NCBI RefSeq assembly: GCF_002111585.1
Contig: NZ_LUTP01000024.1
Span: forward strand, 1 to 61,310
Direction of reading: 5' to 3'
DNA: 61,310 bases
Source of the DNA: Lonsdalea iberica
GTDB lineage: Bacteria > Pseudomonadota > Gammaproteobacteria > Enterobacterales > Enterobacteriaceae
In this document: piece by piece, positions 10,783-19,877 of the stretch
Layout: each line of letters starts with the position of its first letter
Position numbering within the stretch: position 1 is the stretch's first letter
Program-made: the position numbers and the translations under genes
Notes under the pieces: generated by a model
Told to the model about the DNA's origin: nothing
What the model saw: the letters and a program-made list of their open reading frames with translations, nothing else
The model's database searches: none

Positions 10783-11913
10783 TTATTCGTCCAATAAAGT
10801 TCGATAGAGCGAGATAAGCTGCTGAGAGAGCTTTTGCGGCGACGCATCGATAATACGCGCCCGCGCCGCGTCGCTCATGCGACTACCGGGTGCGGCGGCG
10901 GGCAGCGCCATCACGGCATCAGTCAGCGCCGGGATATCCAGCGCATCGCAGACGTAACCATTTTCACCGGCTCGGATGAATTCCGATCCGCCGCAGGTCG
11001 TGGTCGTGATGACCGGGAGTCCGCAGGCCATCGCTTCCAGAATCACATTGGGGAAGGGATCGTAGAGCGTTGGCAGCAGCAGGCCGTCGGCCGCATGATA
11101 GTAAGGCTGCGGATCTTTTTGCATACCGGTAAAGCGTATACGTGATTCGCACCCGAGTGAGGCCGCAAGAGCCCGGTATTGACGTTCCGCTTTATCCTGC
11201 CCGACGACGATCAGATAGCGGTCCGTTCCGGCGACGGCCCGGATGGCGGCCGCTAGCCCTTTGCGTTCGAAGCCGGAGCCGACGTAAACCATGACGCACG
11301 CGTCCTGCGGCAGCGTCAGCGCGGTGCGCATTGCCCGGCGCTGCGACTCTTCCGCAGGTAAAAATCGCGTGCTGTCGATAGCGTTATAAATCACATGGAT
11401 CTTGTCCGCGCTGAGACCGAACTCTTCGATAATTTCCTGTTTGATCAATTCTGCATTGCAGATGACCGCTTTCAACTGCGGCGCCCGATACATATCGCCT
11501 TCGGCCTGCATAACGTAGCGATGGAATCGGTTGGAGAACAGTAACGGTTTGCGCCAGGCGGGCAGCAGACGCGCGCGCTGCATGAGCCAGCGACGATGAA
11601 CGCCGTCGCCCGCGCGATAAATGTCGCATCCTGCGATACGTTCGTGGCTCTGCACCAAATCGAACTGCTCTTGCTGCCACAGCGCGCGGGCGGCATCGGC
11701 GAAACCGCGCTCACGCCCGACACGGGTCCAGTAGCGGGGATGACACAGGTGCAAATGCCAGTCCGGCTTCTTTTCACCCTGCCACTGACGCGTAATCACA
11801 TTCAGCTGTAAATCTTCATCTTCCAGCGCTTCCAGCGCGCGGCTCACAAAGCGTTCGGCGCCGCCGTCCGGCCGATATTTCTGCCGCACGATGGCGAGGC
11901 GAAAATGACTCAT
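10783..11913 (-). CDS. wabG: LPS core galacturonosyltransferase, WabG type (GT4)
   Basis: The 376-residue GT-B enzyme starts MSHFRLAIVRQKYRPDGGAE, very like Klebsiella WabG, which attaches galacturonic acid to heptose II. The donor site has GFERKG (214-219), and the EX7E motif lies in DPFPNVILEAMACG (285-298). In E. coli the corresponding slot is filled by WaaG, a glucosyltransferase. The gene's start overlaps the waaQ stop by 4 bp (ATGA). Family and core role are solid; the exact sugar is inferred from the WabG resemblance. Confidence 0.82.
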   Translation of the reverse strand: MSHFRLAIVRQKYRPDGGAERFVSRALEALEDEDLQLNVITRQWQGEKKPDWHLHLCHPRYWTRVGRERGFADAARALWQQEQFDLVQSHERIAGCDIYRAGDGVHRRWLMQRARLLPAWRKPLLFSNRFHRYVMQAEGDMYRAPQLKAVICNAELIKQEIIEEFGLSADKIHVIYNAIDSTRFLPAEESQRRAMRTALTLPQDACVMVYVGSGFERKGLAAAIRAVAGTDRYLIVVGQDKAERQYRALAASLGCESRIRFTGMQKDPQPYYHAADGLLLPTLYDPFPNVILEAMACGLPVITTTTCGGSEFIRAGENGYVCDALDIPALTDAVMALPAAAPGSRMSDAARARIIDASPQKLSQQLISLYRTLLDE

Positions 11914-12977
11914 GATAGTTGTCTCCGTACTGCGGCCGTGACCGCCTCGACGGGGATCAGGTCGAGATAGCGTTGTTGTGTGCCGGTATCTATATCATCC
12001 GGATCGGGTAGCGTGCCGTAGTCACCGGCCCAGATGACCTCTCCCGGTGCCTGCCAGGGACGCCAGAAGTGAAGTTTGGAAGGCCCGAAGAGGGCGATGC
12101 TGGGCGTTTGCAGGGCGGCGGCCATATGCATAGGGACGGAATCGACGCCCAAAAACAGGCGGGCATGGTCGATAAGTGCCGCCAGCTGGCGCAACGTTAG
12201 CTGGCCGGAGAGTGAGACCACGCCGTGGGATGGGCAGCGCTCGAGAATGTCAGACACCATCTTTTGCTCTTTGGTATCCGGTCCGGATGTCACGACGATC
12301 GTGTGTCCGTCCTGCTGAAGTGCGGAGATCGTCGCCGCCATATTCTCTTCGCTCCAGCACTTGAATAGCCAGCGGGAGGTCGGCTGGACGACAATGTAGG
12401 GGCCGTCGACCTGCTGCTGTCGCAGCTTTTCCTGACACAGCGCCCAGTCTTCGGCGGTATACCCCATTGTGACCTGCGTGCTGACGGAAGGAATGCCCAG
12501 CGGAGATAGGATGGACAGATTTTGTTCCACGGTGTGCTGATGCCCGTGCTGCGCGGTGCTGACCACATCGCTGTGGCAGTAACGCCAGAGCGGATGCTGA
12601 CGCTTATCGAAGTCAAAACCCAGACGAACCGGCGCACCGGTCAGTTTCGCGATCAAGGCGCTCCGCCACTGATCGGCCAGGTTGATGACGAGATCGTAAC
12701 GCTGATGACGCAACAGGCTGATCAACTGCCACTCTTTACTGAGCTGGGTCCGCAGCCCCTGTTTTTTCCATTGGCGATCGATGGCGAAAATGCGATGGAT
12801 GCGGGGGTGGGCGACCAGCATGTCCTGCGTTTCGAGGTACAGCAGCACATCAATTTGGGCATCCGGGTAAGTCTGACTCAGGGTGTTGATGACCGGAGTG
12901 GTTAACAGCATGTCGCCATGATGGCGAAATTTTATCAGCAGGATATGCCTGACGGCAGGGGCTGTGGTGTGATTCAT
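11910..12977 (-). CDS. waaQ: Heptosyltransferase III (GT9)
   Basis: The 355-residue GT9 protein has the N-terminal HILLIKFRHHGDMLLTTPVI (with the family Asp in HGD) and the C-terminal donor site LGVDSVPMHMAAAL. WaaQ transfers the third L-glycero-D-manno-heptose as a branch on heptose II. It is the first gene of waaQ-wabG-wabH on the minus strand and is divergent from the deacetylase gene across 213 bp. The distinctive WaaQ-like VINLADQWRSALIAKLTGA is present. Confidence 0.88.
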   Translation of the reverse strand: MNHTTAPAVRHILLIKFRHHGDMLLTTPVINTLSQTYPDAQIDVLLYLETQDMLVAHPRIHRIFAIDRQWKKQGLRTQLSKEWQLISLLRHQRYDLVINLADQWRSALIAKLTGAPVRLGFDFDKRQHPLWRYCHSDVVSTAQHGHQHTVEQNLSILSPLGIPSVSTQVTMGYTAEDWALCQEKLRQQQVDGPYIVVQPTSRWLFKCWSEENMAATISALQQDGHTIVVTSGPDTKEQKMVSDILERCPSHGVVSLSGQLTLRQLAALIDHARLFLGVDSVPMHMAAALQTPSIALFGPSKLHFWRPWQAPGEVIWAGDYGTLPDPDDIDTGTQQRYLDLIPVEAVTAAVRRQLS

Positions 12978-13190
12978 CAGCGGCGTTTCTCATTGCAAGC
13001 AGAGGGCGATTTTAGATGACATCGCCAGGAGTGGCTACTATTGATCCCCGGCGAACTGGGTTCTCCGTTTACCCGTGTATCAACATCTTCAGTTACAATA
13101 ATGACTTTTCAGGGCGAGAGTAGCGGTTTAGGCTGCCCACGTCACCGACTTACGTAAATTTAGGTCCTAAGATTATCAGGCGCGATTTCC

Positions 13191-14150
13191 ATGTGTAAAC
13201 CAGCATTTATCATCACGATCGACACGGAAGGAGACAATCTTTGGCAAAATAATGACAGGATTTCCACAAATAATGCTCATTATTTGCCACGGTTTCAGCA
13301 GCTCTGTGAAAAATACGGTTTCAAGCCCACTTGGTTAACGAATTACGAGATGGCGATGGATCCCGCCTATATAGAGTTCGCCAGGGATGTCATCGCCCGA
13401 GACCAGGGAGAGGTCGGAATGCATCTGCATGCCTGGAACAATCCGCCTGAGTTTGATCTGACCGGGAACGATTGGCGCTATAAGCCTTATCTGATCGAGT
13501 ACCCCAAAGCGGTGATGCGGCAGAAAATCGAGTACATGACGTCGTTACTCGAAGATACGTTCCAAAGCAAAATTCGAAGCCATCGCTCTGGCCGCTGGGC
13601 GTTGAACGAAGAGTACGTTCAGCTATTGATAGAGTATGGCTATGAGATTGACTGTTCCGTCACGCCGTTGGTGAACTGGCGGTATTCCCTGGGCGACCCG
13701 GATGGGCAAGGCGGTACAGACTACACCCGCTTCCCACACCATGCTTATTTCATGGACCCGACTAACATCGCGCAGCCGGGGAGCTCATCTTTACTGGAAG
13801 TGCCGATGAGCATTCAGTATAAGCACAGCGGCTTCCTCAACGCGATGACCCGGATATATGATCGTCTGCGTGGAAAACAGCGCAGCGCTTCCGTGAATTG
13901 GGTGCGGCCCAAAGGCGGTAATCTGCGTCAGATGGAATCAGTGGTGGAAAAGGTGTTGGCCGACGGCAGCGACTACGTAGAGTTTATGCTCCACTCGTCG
14001 GAATTTATGCCGGGAGGCAGCCCGACGTTCACCACCGAGCAACATATCGAAATGCTTTATCGCGACTTAGACGCGTTATTCGCCTCGCTGGCAGAGAAAA
14101 CAGAGGGCAAAACGTTGTCGGAATATTATCAGGGAATTAAGGCTGTTTAG
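13191..14150 (+). CDS. Polysaccharide deacetylase family protein, WabN-like
   Basis: The 319-residue protein looks like a NodB-type carbohydrate deacetylase. It has a catalytic Asp in IDTEGD (10-15), metal-binding HLH (78-80, in GMHLHAWN) and the SHRSGRW motif (130-136). No signal peptide is seen, so it would act in the cytosol or on the inner face of the membrane. In Klebsiella, glucosamine enters the core in two steps: WabH adds GlcNAc and the deacetylase WabN removes the acetyl group. A deacetylase in a cluster with a WabH-like enzyme fits that job. It is on the opposite strand to the main cluster, and the next gene follows without a gap. Confidence 0.7.
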   Translation: MCKPAFIITIDTEGDNLWQNNDRISTNNAHYLPRFQQLCEKYGFKPTWLTNYEMAMDPAYIEFARDVIARDQGEVGMHLHAWNNPPEFDLTGNDWRYKPYLIEYPKAVMRQKIEYMTSLLEDTFQSKIRSHRSGRWALNEEYVQLLIEYGYEIDCSVTPLVNWRYSLGDPDGQGGTDYTRFPHHAYFMDPTNIAQPGSSSLLEVPMSIQYKHSGFLNAMTRIYDRLRGKQRSASVNWVRPKGGNLRQMESVVEKVLADGSDYVEFMLHSSEFMPGGSPTFTTEQHIEMLYRDLDALFASLAEKTEGKTLSEYYQGIKAV

Positions 14151-15266
14151 ATGAAGAAAGGCTGGAAATTTAAGCTCGTTGATCTGTTCTTGCGTCTGTA
14201 CACCCGCGGCAAAGGGCGGCTTCAGTCTCCGCAGCAGCTCGTTACGGAGAGCGCGTTCTCCCATATCGTCATTTATTCCACGACCGCGCTGGGCGATTTG
14301 ATGTTCAATACGCCGGCGATCCATGCGGTGCGCCAACGCTTCCCCCAGGCGAAGATTACGCTGGTCGTGCATAAGAAACTGGAAGCCTTCGTGGAAGGTG
14401 GGGCAGATTGGCAGCACGTCGTGTGCTGGAATACCAAAATCAAAACGGTTCCTCAGCTGGTGCGAGACATTCAACAGTTCGGCATGCCCGACCTGGCCAT
14501 CATTCTGCATTCACACGACCCTTATGATTATCTGAGCGCGGTGATGTCAGGGGCGAAATACGTTCTGCGCGATAACTATGTCGACGGCATCACGCCGATG
14601 GATCGCTGGCTGGCGGGATACGTCATCGGGTTTCGCGGGCATGTTATTCAGCGCAAGCTGGCGCTGGTTTCCATGTTGGGGGCGGACGTTAGCGATATCA
14701 GCATGCGCATCCCTTTTGCGGTACCGCCTGTCGACAACGCTGGGCGCGGCACGGTGATTGGTTTTCAGATGGGAGCCTCGACGCCTGAGCGCTGCTGGCC
14801 GGTGGAGTATTTTGCCGCGGTGGCCGAGCATTTTCTTGCTACGGACCCGACCTGCCGGATCGCGCTGACGGGGTGGTCTGGGGACAGCCCGTTGGCCGAG
14901 TCGCTGCTGCGGCAGATCGATCCGGCACTGCATTCACGCATCGTCAACCACATCGGTTCGTCGAGTTTGAAAGAGCTGGTGGGGTTGATCAACGGTATGG
15001 ATGTGCTGGTGACCGGAGATACCGGGCCTCTGCATATTGCCGTTGCGCTTAGAGTACCGACGGTGAGCCTGTTTGTGACCGCGGAGCCGCACAGCACTGG
15101 CCCTTATCAGGACCCGGACCTGCACGATGTGATTTATGGCGCCACCAATAATCTCGCGATTCAGCAAGGTCATGTGATGCAGGCAATTAAGCCACAGCAG
15201 GTGATCGATAAGGTCGGGCGTCGCATTGAGCGACTTAAGGCGACGGCGGGCAATGTAACCCGTTAA
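14151..15266 (+). CDS. Fourth GT9 family glycosyltransferase in the core cluster
   Basis: The 371-residue GT9 protein carries IYSTTALGDLMFNTPAI (41-57), the family acceptor motif, and a C-terminal TGDTGPLHIAVALRVPTVSLF donor site. Heptosyltransferases WaaC, WaaF and WaaQ are already present, so this is an additional one. It may add an outer-core heptose or another sugar. It begins on the base after the stop of the deacetylase gene, so the two are surely cotranscribed and probably act in one step of core assembly. It ends at the bidirectional terminator at 15317-15345. Confidence 0.8.
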   Translation: MKKGWKFKLVDLFLRLYTRGKGRLQSPQQLVTESAFSHIVIYSTTALGDLMFNTPAIHAVRQRFPQAKITLVVHKKLEAFVEGGADWQHVVCWNTKIKTVPQLVRDIQQFGMPDLAIILHSHDPYDYLSAVMSGAKYVLRDNYVDGITPMDRWLAGYVIGFRGHVIQRKLALVSMLGADVSDISMRIPFAVPPVDNAGRGTVIGFQMGASTPERCWPVEYFAAVAEHFLATDPTCRIALTGWSGDSPLAESLLRQIDPALHSRIVNHIGSSSLKELVGLINGMDVLVTGDTGPLHIAVALRVPTVSLFVTAEPHSTGPYQDPDLHDVIYGATNNLAIQQGHVMQAIKPQQVIDKVGRRIERLKATAGNVTR

Positions 15267-15316
15267 GGCGGCTTGGCTGCAACGACGGTCGTTGATGGTG
15301 CCTTCGGGTCAGATAA

Positions 15317-15345
15317 AACGCCCCTGACGAAAGTCGAGGGGCGTT
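15317..15345. terminator. Bidirectional terminator between convergent glycosyltransferase genes
   Basis: AACGCCCCTGAC, a GAAA loop and GTCGAGGGGCGTT form a 12-bp stem with one bulge. On the minus strand it is followed by TTTTATC, and on the plus strand by ATATTTA. It lies between the plus-strand GT9 gene and the minus-strand GT2-like gene and can end both. Confidence 0.8.
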
Positions 15346-15349
15346 ATAT

Positions 15350-16201
15350 TTAGCGAGCCAGAAAACCGAACAGGTATCTGAACCACCACATGGGTTTCCA
15401 AAGGGTATTTTTCTTACGCGCCGGCGGCGTACGGTGAACGTTTTTCACGATTTTCCAGCTGAAGTTCAGGAACATTCTGCTGTGGCCGAACTCCTCGCCG
15501 TAGGTTTCGATCTCATGTTTCTTTTTATCATCGACGGGCGTATTGGCCGAGAGATCGCGGTCCAGCGTGTGATACGACTTATTGCGGTTCACATTCCTTT
15601 CTGAGCAAAGGTATTTCTTGGATAAATAACGCTGAATGGAGCCATGATACTTCTGGTATTTCACAAAGCGATAATCTTCCGCGCCGTAGTTGCCCGCAAA
15701 CTCCTCATCGTAGCCGAAGAAGCGCATAAAGCGGGCGCGGGACATAAAGAACAGGTTGGAGTGGCCCTTGTAGATTTTCTGCGGGTTTTCCGGTGAGTTA
15801 CGATAGAGCTTGAAGAAGGTGCGCCCCGGATTACGCCTTTCCGTCATGTAGCGCAGCGTATTCTCATGGATGATATGGTCGAGATCGGTCATGGCGATCT
15901 TGTCGGACTTGGCGTACAGCACGCCGAGGTTGCGTGCGCCAGCCTGGTTCCACGGAATGTTTTCGTTAATCTTAATCCAGATGAGGTTCAGGTTGAATTC
16001 GGGAATGTCGTAGCTGACCGGGGAGCCGTCGTCGACGATGACAAACTGGATGACGTCCAGCAGATCGGGGGAGTATTGCTCGTACTCGCGCAACAGCGAG
16101 ATAACGGACTCGATATCGCTTTGGTTGCAATAAAAGTGAGTGACATAGCTTAGTTTGATATGGGACTTATCAACCCTGTTAATTTCTAGAATATTTTCCA
16201 T
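15350..16201 (-). CDS. GT2-like glycosyltransferase (GT-A fold)
   Basis: The 283-residue protein shows IVDDGS (55-60), a DLDH metal-binding motif (106-109) and GAEDYRF (173-179), the order expected for a family 2 type inverting transferase. The C-terminus is basic and aromatic (KPMWWFRYLFGFL), suggesting membrane attachment. The base composition is lower in G+C than that of waaA or waaF, hinting at exchange of this part of the cluster. It stands alone between two terminators, so it should have its own promoter in 16202-16265. An outer-core or O-antigen-related sugar transfer is likely, but acceptor and donor are unknown. Confidence 0.7.
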   Translation of the reverse strand: MENILEINRVDKSHIKLSYVTHFYCNQSDIESVISLLREYEQYSPDLLDVIQFVIVDDGSPVSYDIPEFNLNLIWIKINENIPWNQAGARNLGVLYAKSDKIAMTDLDHIIHENTLRYMTERRNPGRTFFKLYRNSPENPQKIYKGHSNLFFMSRARFMRFFGYDEEFAGNYGAEDYRFVKYQKYHGSIQRYLSKKYLCSERNVNRNKSYHTLDRDLSANTPVDDKKKHEIETYGEEFGHSRMFLNFSWKIVKNVHRTPPARKKNTLWKPMWWFRYLFGFLAR

Positions 16202-16265
16202 GACGGCCTGTGAGTAAATAATAACTAATCTAAAGTTATTATATGGTTGAATGCACTGTATGCAA

Positions 16266-16305
16266 TAAAAAACGGAATACCATCATGACGTTGATGATAT
16301 TCCGT
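16266..16305 (-). terminator. Terminator of the hldD-waaF-waaC-waaL operon
   Basis: On the minus strand ACGGAATA...TATTCCGT (16272-16279 with 16298-16305) forms the base of a hairpin. An inner CATCA/TGATG stem extends it, and TTTTTTATTG follows. It lies 7 bp beyond the stop of the O-antigen-ligase-like gene. Confidence 0.85.
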
Positions 16306-16311
16306 ATACCT

Positions 16312-17694
16312 TCAGCCGTTCACGGTTTTTGTGGGCGGCACCGGTTTATAAGCAATAATTCCCAATAGTAGTCCGCTCAGGAACATATATTCTTCCATAT
16401 AGTGATCTAATAATATTCTGTCTACCATTGACCGGAAGAAAAAGCCACTCGAAAGGAGTAATAGCACTACGCCAACAGTTTTGTTTTCTTTAAAGAACGC
16501 CTGAATAGATATTTTCAATATCATCAGGTTGTAAATAATCCACAGTAAAATACCAAGAACGCCGTATTGCAAACCATATTCTAGAAGGCCGCTATGGCTG
16601 TGGCTAATATCAATCAGCGGATTGTGATATTTCTCATGCAACCGCTGTAAGAATGCTGTTTTGCTGGTGCCAATGCCTAACGGATACTCAGCAATGAAAT
16701 CTGTCGCCTGATGGACATAGGCCATCCGACACGCATTTGAGTGGCTGACCGGCGTACCGTCCGCATGCATGGGAACGACTCGTTCCGGGCTATTAAAAAT
16801 AAAACAAAAGCTGTTACTGGGGGCATTCCAGCCCACCTCGACATCTTCTCTGATACTTTTCCAGCGAGGATCTTTTTCATAAGAAAACAGGCCGACGCTG
16901 ACCACCGTGCAAATAATAAGCAATGCGTAGAGGCTTAATTTCCACAGATTAATCGCGTGGAATTTTCTAATAATGAATACCAGACTGATGGACAATATGC
17001 CGAAAATCATGCCGACCGTGCCCCAGCGGGTATTCGCCAGACCAGTAGCGATGACGTTGGAAATAATCAACGCGACGGCAACGCCGGTATTCAACGTCAG
17101 CAGTCGGCGATTTTCCAATATGCGCAGTAGTAAATCCGAGAAGATGATGATGCTTATCAGATTGATTTGAAAGCTGAGTTCCAGTCGGGATGGGAAGATA
17201 TAGGTTTCTCCCCACATGATAACCCCGGACTTAAAGTAAATATACGCGATCGTCAGAATATGGAGGAAGATGGGTGCCCAAAAGCTCAAAATGATGGCGG
17301 TAATCAGTTTTTTGTAGCTCAGGTTGGGGAAATTGAACGCCATGATAGAATAAAAGACCAGGCCGTAAATAAATAGCATGAGCGGCCTCATCCATTGACT
17401 ATGCCAGGCCCTCAATGTGTCGTGAAGATGGGATGAGAATAAGAACGCGCATGACAAAGTCACGACGGTCATTACCCCTAATACCATCAGCACGTGCTTT
17501 AATTTATCTGTGTCTAAACTTTGCAAAAAACGTCGATCTTTAAAAAAAAGTAACAACGAAAAGACAAAGGCACTGTAAATAAGCAAATTCCGGTGGAAAG
17601 GTAAAAGATTGCTGGGGATAGCCCAAAAAGAGCACAGCAATAATGTTATTACCAATAAAAATAGCGCAATGGGTTTATGGCTCGATATCGACAT
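16312..17694 (-). CDS. waaL: O-antigen ligase-like membrane protein (WaaL/Wzy_C family)
   Basis: The 460-residue protein has about ten to twelve membrane segments and one large periplasmic loop (about 272-360). NTRWGTVG (221-228) carries an Arg typical of ligases, and HSHSGLLEYGLQYG (365-378) is the conserved His-containing motif near the C-terminus. WaaL joins undecaprenyl-linked O-antigen to the finished core on the periplasmic side. Its position next to waaC is typical. The gene is markedly AT-rich compared with waaC and waaF, as is common for ligase genes that are exchanged together with core types. An O-antigen polymerase (Wzy) is the main alternative, less likely in this context. Confidence 0.8.
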   Translation of the reverse strand: MSISSHKPIALFLLVITLLLCSFWAIPSNLLPFHRNLLIYSAFVFSLLLFFKDRRFLQSLDTDKLKHVLMVLGVMTVVTLSCAFLFSSHLHDTLRAWHSQWMRPLMLFIYGLVFYSIMAFNFPNLSYKKLITAIILSFWAPIFLHILTIAYIYFKSGVIMWGETYIFPSRLELSFQINLISIIIFSDLLLRILENRRLLTLNTGVAVALIISNVIATGLANTRWGTVGMIFGILSISLVFIIRKFHAINLWKLSLYALLIICTVVSVGLFSYEKDPRWKSIREDVEVGWNAPSNSFCFIFNSPERVVPMHADGTPVSHSNACRMAYVHQATDFIAEYPLGIGTSKTAFLQRLHEKYHNPLIDISHSHSGLLEYGLQYGVLGILLWIIYNLMILKISIQAFFKENKTVGVVLLLLSSGFFFRSMVDRILLDHYMEEYMFLSGLLLGIIAYKPVPPTKTVNG

Positions 17695-17828
17695 ATTTAC
17701 CTTCTGGGAAAAATCACCCGCTCCCTTTTTACATTCTGTATTTTCGTATAAACAAGGTTAAACATGACATCAAAGTATCCCATTGATGAGATGGAATATT
17801 CTTATTTGTCGTTTTTTATACTCAGAAA

Positions 17829-18797
17829 TCATGTTTCTTGATCGACCGACAAACGGGAAAAAATATCGGCGCTGGTTATTGAACGCATCGTTTTATCATG
17901 GGAGACAACGGCGATTTGATTTTTCCCATATCCCCCAATTAATCCCGGATCCGTTGGGCCATACAGCGTAATATTTGGCCGATCGAGCGCCGCCGTTAGA
18001 TGACTAAGCCCGGTGTCGACCGAGACGACGGCTCTGGCTCCGGCCAATACCGTGGATACCTGTTCCAAATTGAGTCGCGGTAGAACGTCGACGTGCGGGA
18101 AACCCTCCGCGAGCCGCCGCGCGCGCTGATGCTCATGTTCCGCTCCCCACGGCAGTTTGATGCGAAGACCACTCGGTTGCGTCAGCGCGATCAGATCGCG
18201 CCAGTGATCTTCCGGCCAGTGCTTTTCGTCGCGCGTGGTGGCGTGCAGAAAGACCAGATAACGCCCGGCGTCTTCCGGCGGAGAGGCCAGGAATTTGGCC
18301 GCGATCGAATAATCCCCGGTTTCAGTAGGACGCCGATAGTTCAGGCTGATGGAAAACAGTTCACGAATGCGCTCGACGGCATGCTGCTGGCGCGCCACTC
18401 GATGACGGTATTGATAAAACCAGCTGGCCAGCGGCTCGCGGACGCTCTTCCAATCCAGCCCGTGCTTATTACCACGCGCCAGACGCGTGACCAGCAGCGC
18501 GCTTTTGATCAGTCCCTGCGCGTCGATGACCGCATCGTAACGACGGGAACGCAGGCGCTGCTTGAACGTCGCACGCTCCTGGCGAACGGCGGCGCTGAAC
18601 CAGCTTTTGCGCCAGCGGCGAATCGCCACCGGAATGACCCGGTCAACGGCCGGATGCCAGCCGGGGATCTGGGAAAATCCCTCTTCAACCACCCAGTCGA
18701 ATTGGATGCCCGGTACGGCGTGCATCGCGTCGGTCAATGCGGGGAGGGTGTGCAGGACATCGCCCATCGAGGAGGTTTTCACGATTAGCACTCTCAT
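17829..18797 (-). CDS. waaC: Heptosyltransferase I
   Basis: The 322-residue GT9 enzyme transfers the first L,D-heptose from ADP-heptose to Kdo. It shows KTSSMGDVLHTLPAL (7-21, with the catalytic Asp13), TRDEKHWPEDHW (about 188-199, a substrate-binding Lys) and VVSVDTGLSHLTAAL (257-271). The start at 18797 gives MRVLIVKTSSMGD and overlaps the waaF stop by 4 bp (ATGA). The same frame is open upstream into waaF, but that part is not homologous. The length fits E. coli WaaC. Confidence 0.96.
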   Translation of the reverse strand: MRVLIVKTSSMGDVLHTLPALTDAMHAVPGIQFDWVVEEGFSQIPGWHPAVDRVIPVAIRRWRKSWFSAAVRQERATFKQRLRSRRYDAVIDAQGLIKSALLVTRLARGNKHGLDWKSVREPLASWFYQYRHRVARQQHAVERIRELFSISLNYRRPTETGDYSIAAKFLASPPEDAGRYLVFLHATTRDEKHWPEDHWRDLIALTQPSGLRIKLPWGAEHEHQRARRLAEGFPHVDVLPRLNLEQVSTVLAGARAVVSVDTGLSHLTAALDRPNITLYGPTDPGLIGGYGKNQIAVVSHDKTMRSITSADIFSRLSVDQET

Positions 18798-19846
18798 GCC
18801 TGTGCCCCTCGCGCATTCAAATGCTTTTCCAACGCGTCCAGCACCTGTTGTGGATGAATGTCGATTAGGCTCTGATGATAACCCTGTTCCGCATCGCCTT
18901 TGCGCACGCGATGATAGCCGCTGATCAAGCGGATCACTTCTGCGTCTTTGGATAGTGGTGGCGTAAAGTCGGGACTGCTGGGACCGTAGAGAGCGACGAG
19001 CGGCCGATTCAGCGCGGCGGCGACGTGCATGAGTCCGGAGTCGTTGCTGACCACGGCTCGGCAGGCGGCGAGTAGCACGACTGCCTGATCCAGCGTGGTG
19101 CTGCCTGCCAGGTTGAAACACTCAGCCTGAGCCTGTGTCGTCAGGGCGTTGCGAATGTCTTCGCCCGCCTGGCGGTCGTTGGCTGAACCGAACAGCGCGA
19201 CCTGATAGCCACGTTCGATCAGCGCTTGAGCCAGTGCGCCGTAGTGGTAATGCGGCCAGCGTTTGGCCGGGCCGAATTCCGCGCCGGGACAGAATCCGAT
19301 CAGCGGCCGGTCGCCCGGCAGACTAAACTCGGCGAATGCCGCTGAGATTTCGGCTTCGGAGACTTTTAACTGCGGCCACGGCAGCGACGCGGGCAGATCA
19401 TCCGCGCTGTTTATCGCCTTCGCGTCATAGCCGAGCGCGACGTATCGTTGCACCATCAGCGGAAAGGCCGCCTTATCCAGCACGCGAACGTCATTCAGCA
19501 ATCCATAGCGCATTTCGCCGCGCCAGCCGGTGCGCTGGGGTATCTGCGCGAAAAACGGCACCAATGCGGATTTGAATGAGTTGGGCAGGACGTACGCACG
19601 ATCGTAGCGCTGAGGCCGGAGTGCCACGCCCAGACGGCGACGCTCACCCAGTTGGAGCGCGCCGTGACCCAGCGGCATAGCGAGCGCTTGATTCACTTCC
19701 GGCATGCGAGCCAGCAGCGGACGGCACCAGGCCGGCGCCATCACGTCGATGATGGCATCCGGATGTTCGGCCTTGAGCGTGCGATAAAGACTGTGCGACA
19801 TCATCATGTCGCCAACCCAGGACGGGCCGATTACCAGAATTTTCAT
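18794..19846 (-). CDS. waaF: Heptosyltransferase II
   Basis: The 350-residue GT9 enzyme adds the second heptose of the inner core. It begins MKILVIGPSWVGDMMMSHSL with Asp13, and has the donor site SNDSGLMHVAAALNRPLVALYG near the middle of the C-terminal domain. It lies 31 bp after hldD and overlaps waaC, the standard hldD-waaF-waaC order. It is complete and of normal length. Confidence 0.97.
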   Translation of the reverse strand: MKILVIGPSWVGDMMMSHSLYRTLKAEHPDAIIDVMAPAWCRPLLARMPEVNQALAMPLGHGALQLGERRRLGVALRPQRYDRAYVLPNSFKSALVPFFAQIPQRTGWRGEMRYGLLNDVRVLDKAAFPLMVQRYVALGYDAKAINSADDLPASLPWPQLKVSEAEISAAFAEFSLPGDRPLIGFCPGAEFGPAKRWPHYHYGALAQALIERGYQVALFGSANDRQAGEDIRNALTTQAQAECFNLAGSTTLDQAVVLLAACRAVVSNDSGLMHVAAALNRPLVALYGPSSPDFTPPLSKDAEVIRLISGYHRVRKGDAEQGYHQSLIDIHPQQVLDALEKHLNARGAQA

Positions 19847-19877
19847 ACCGTTCGAGATCCCCTACGGTAACGCAGGA

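Noticed and set aside
13105..13125. JUMPstart/ops element for RfaH before the deacetylase gene
   Set aside because: Only GTAGCG of the GGCGGTAG-type core matches, with an insertion before it, so it is not convincing. A similar partial GCGGTAGC near 9085 reads away from the LPS genes.
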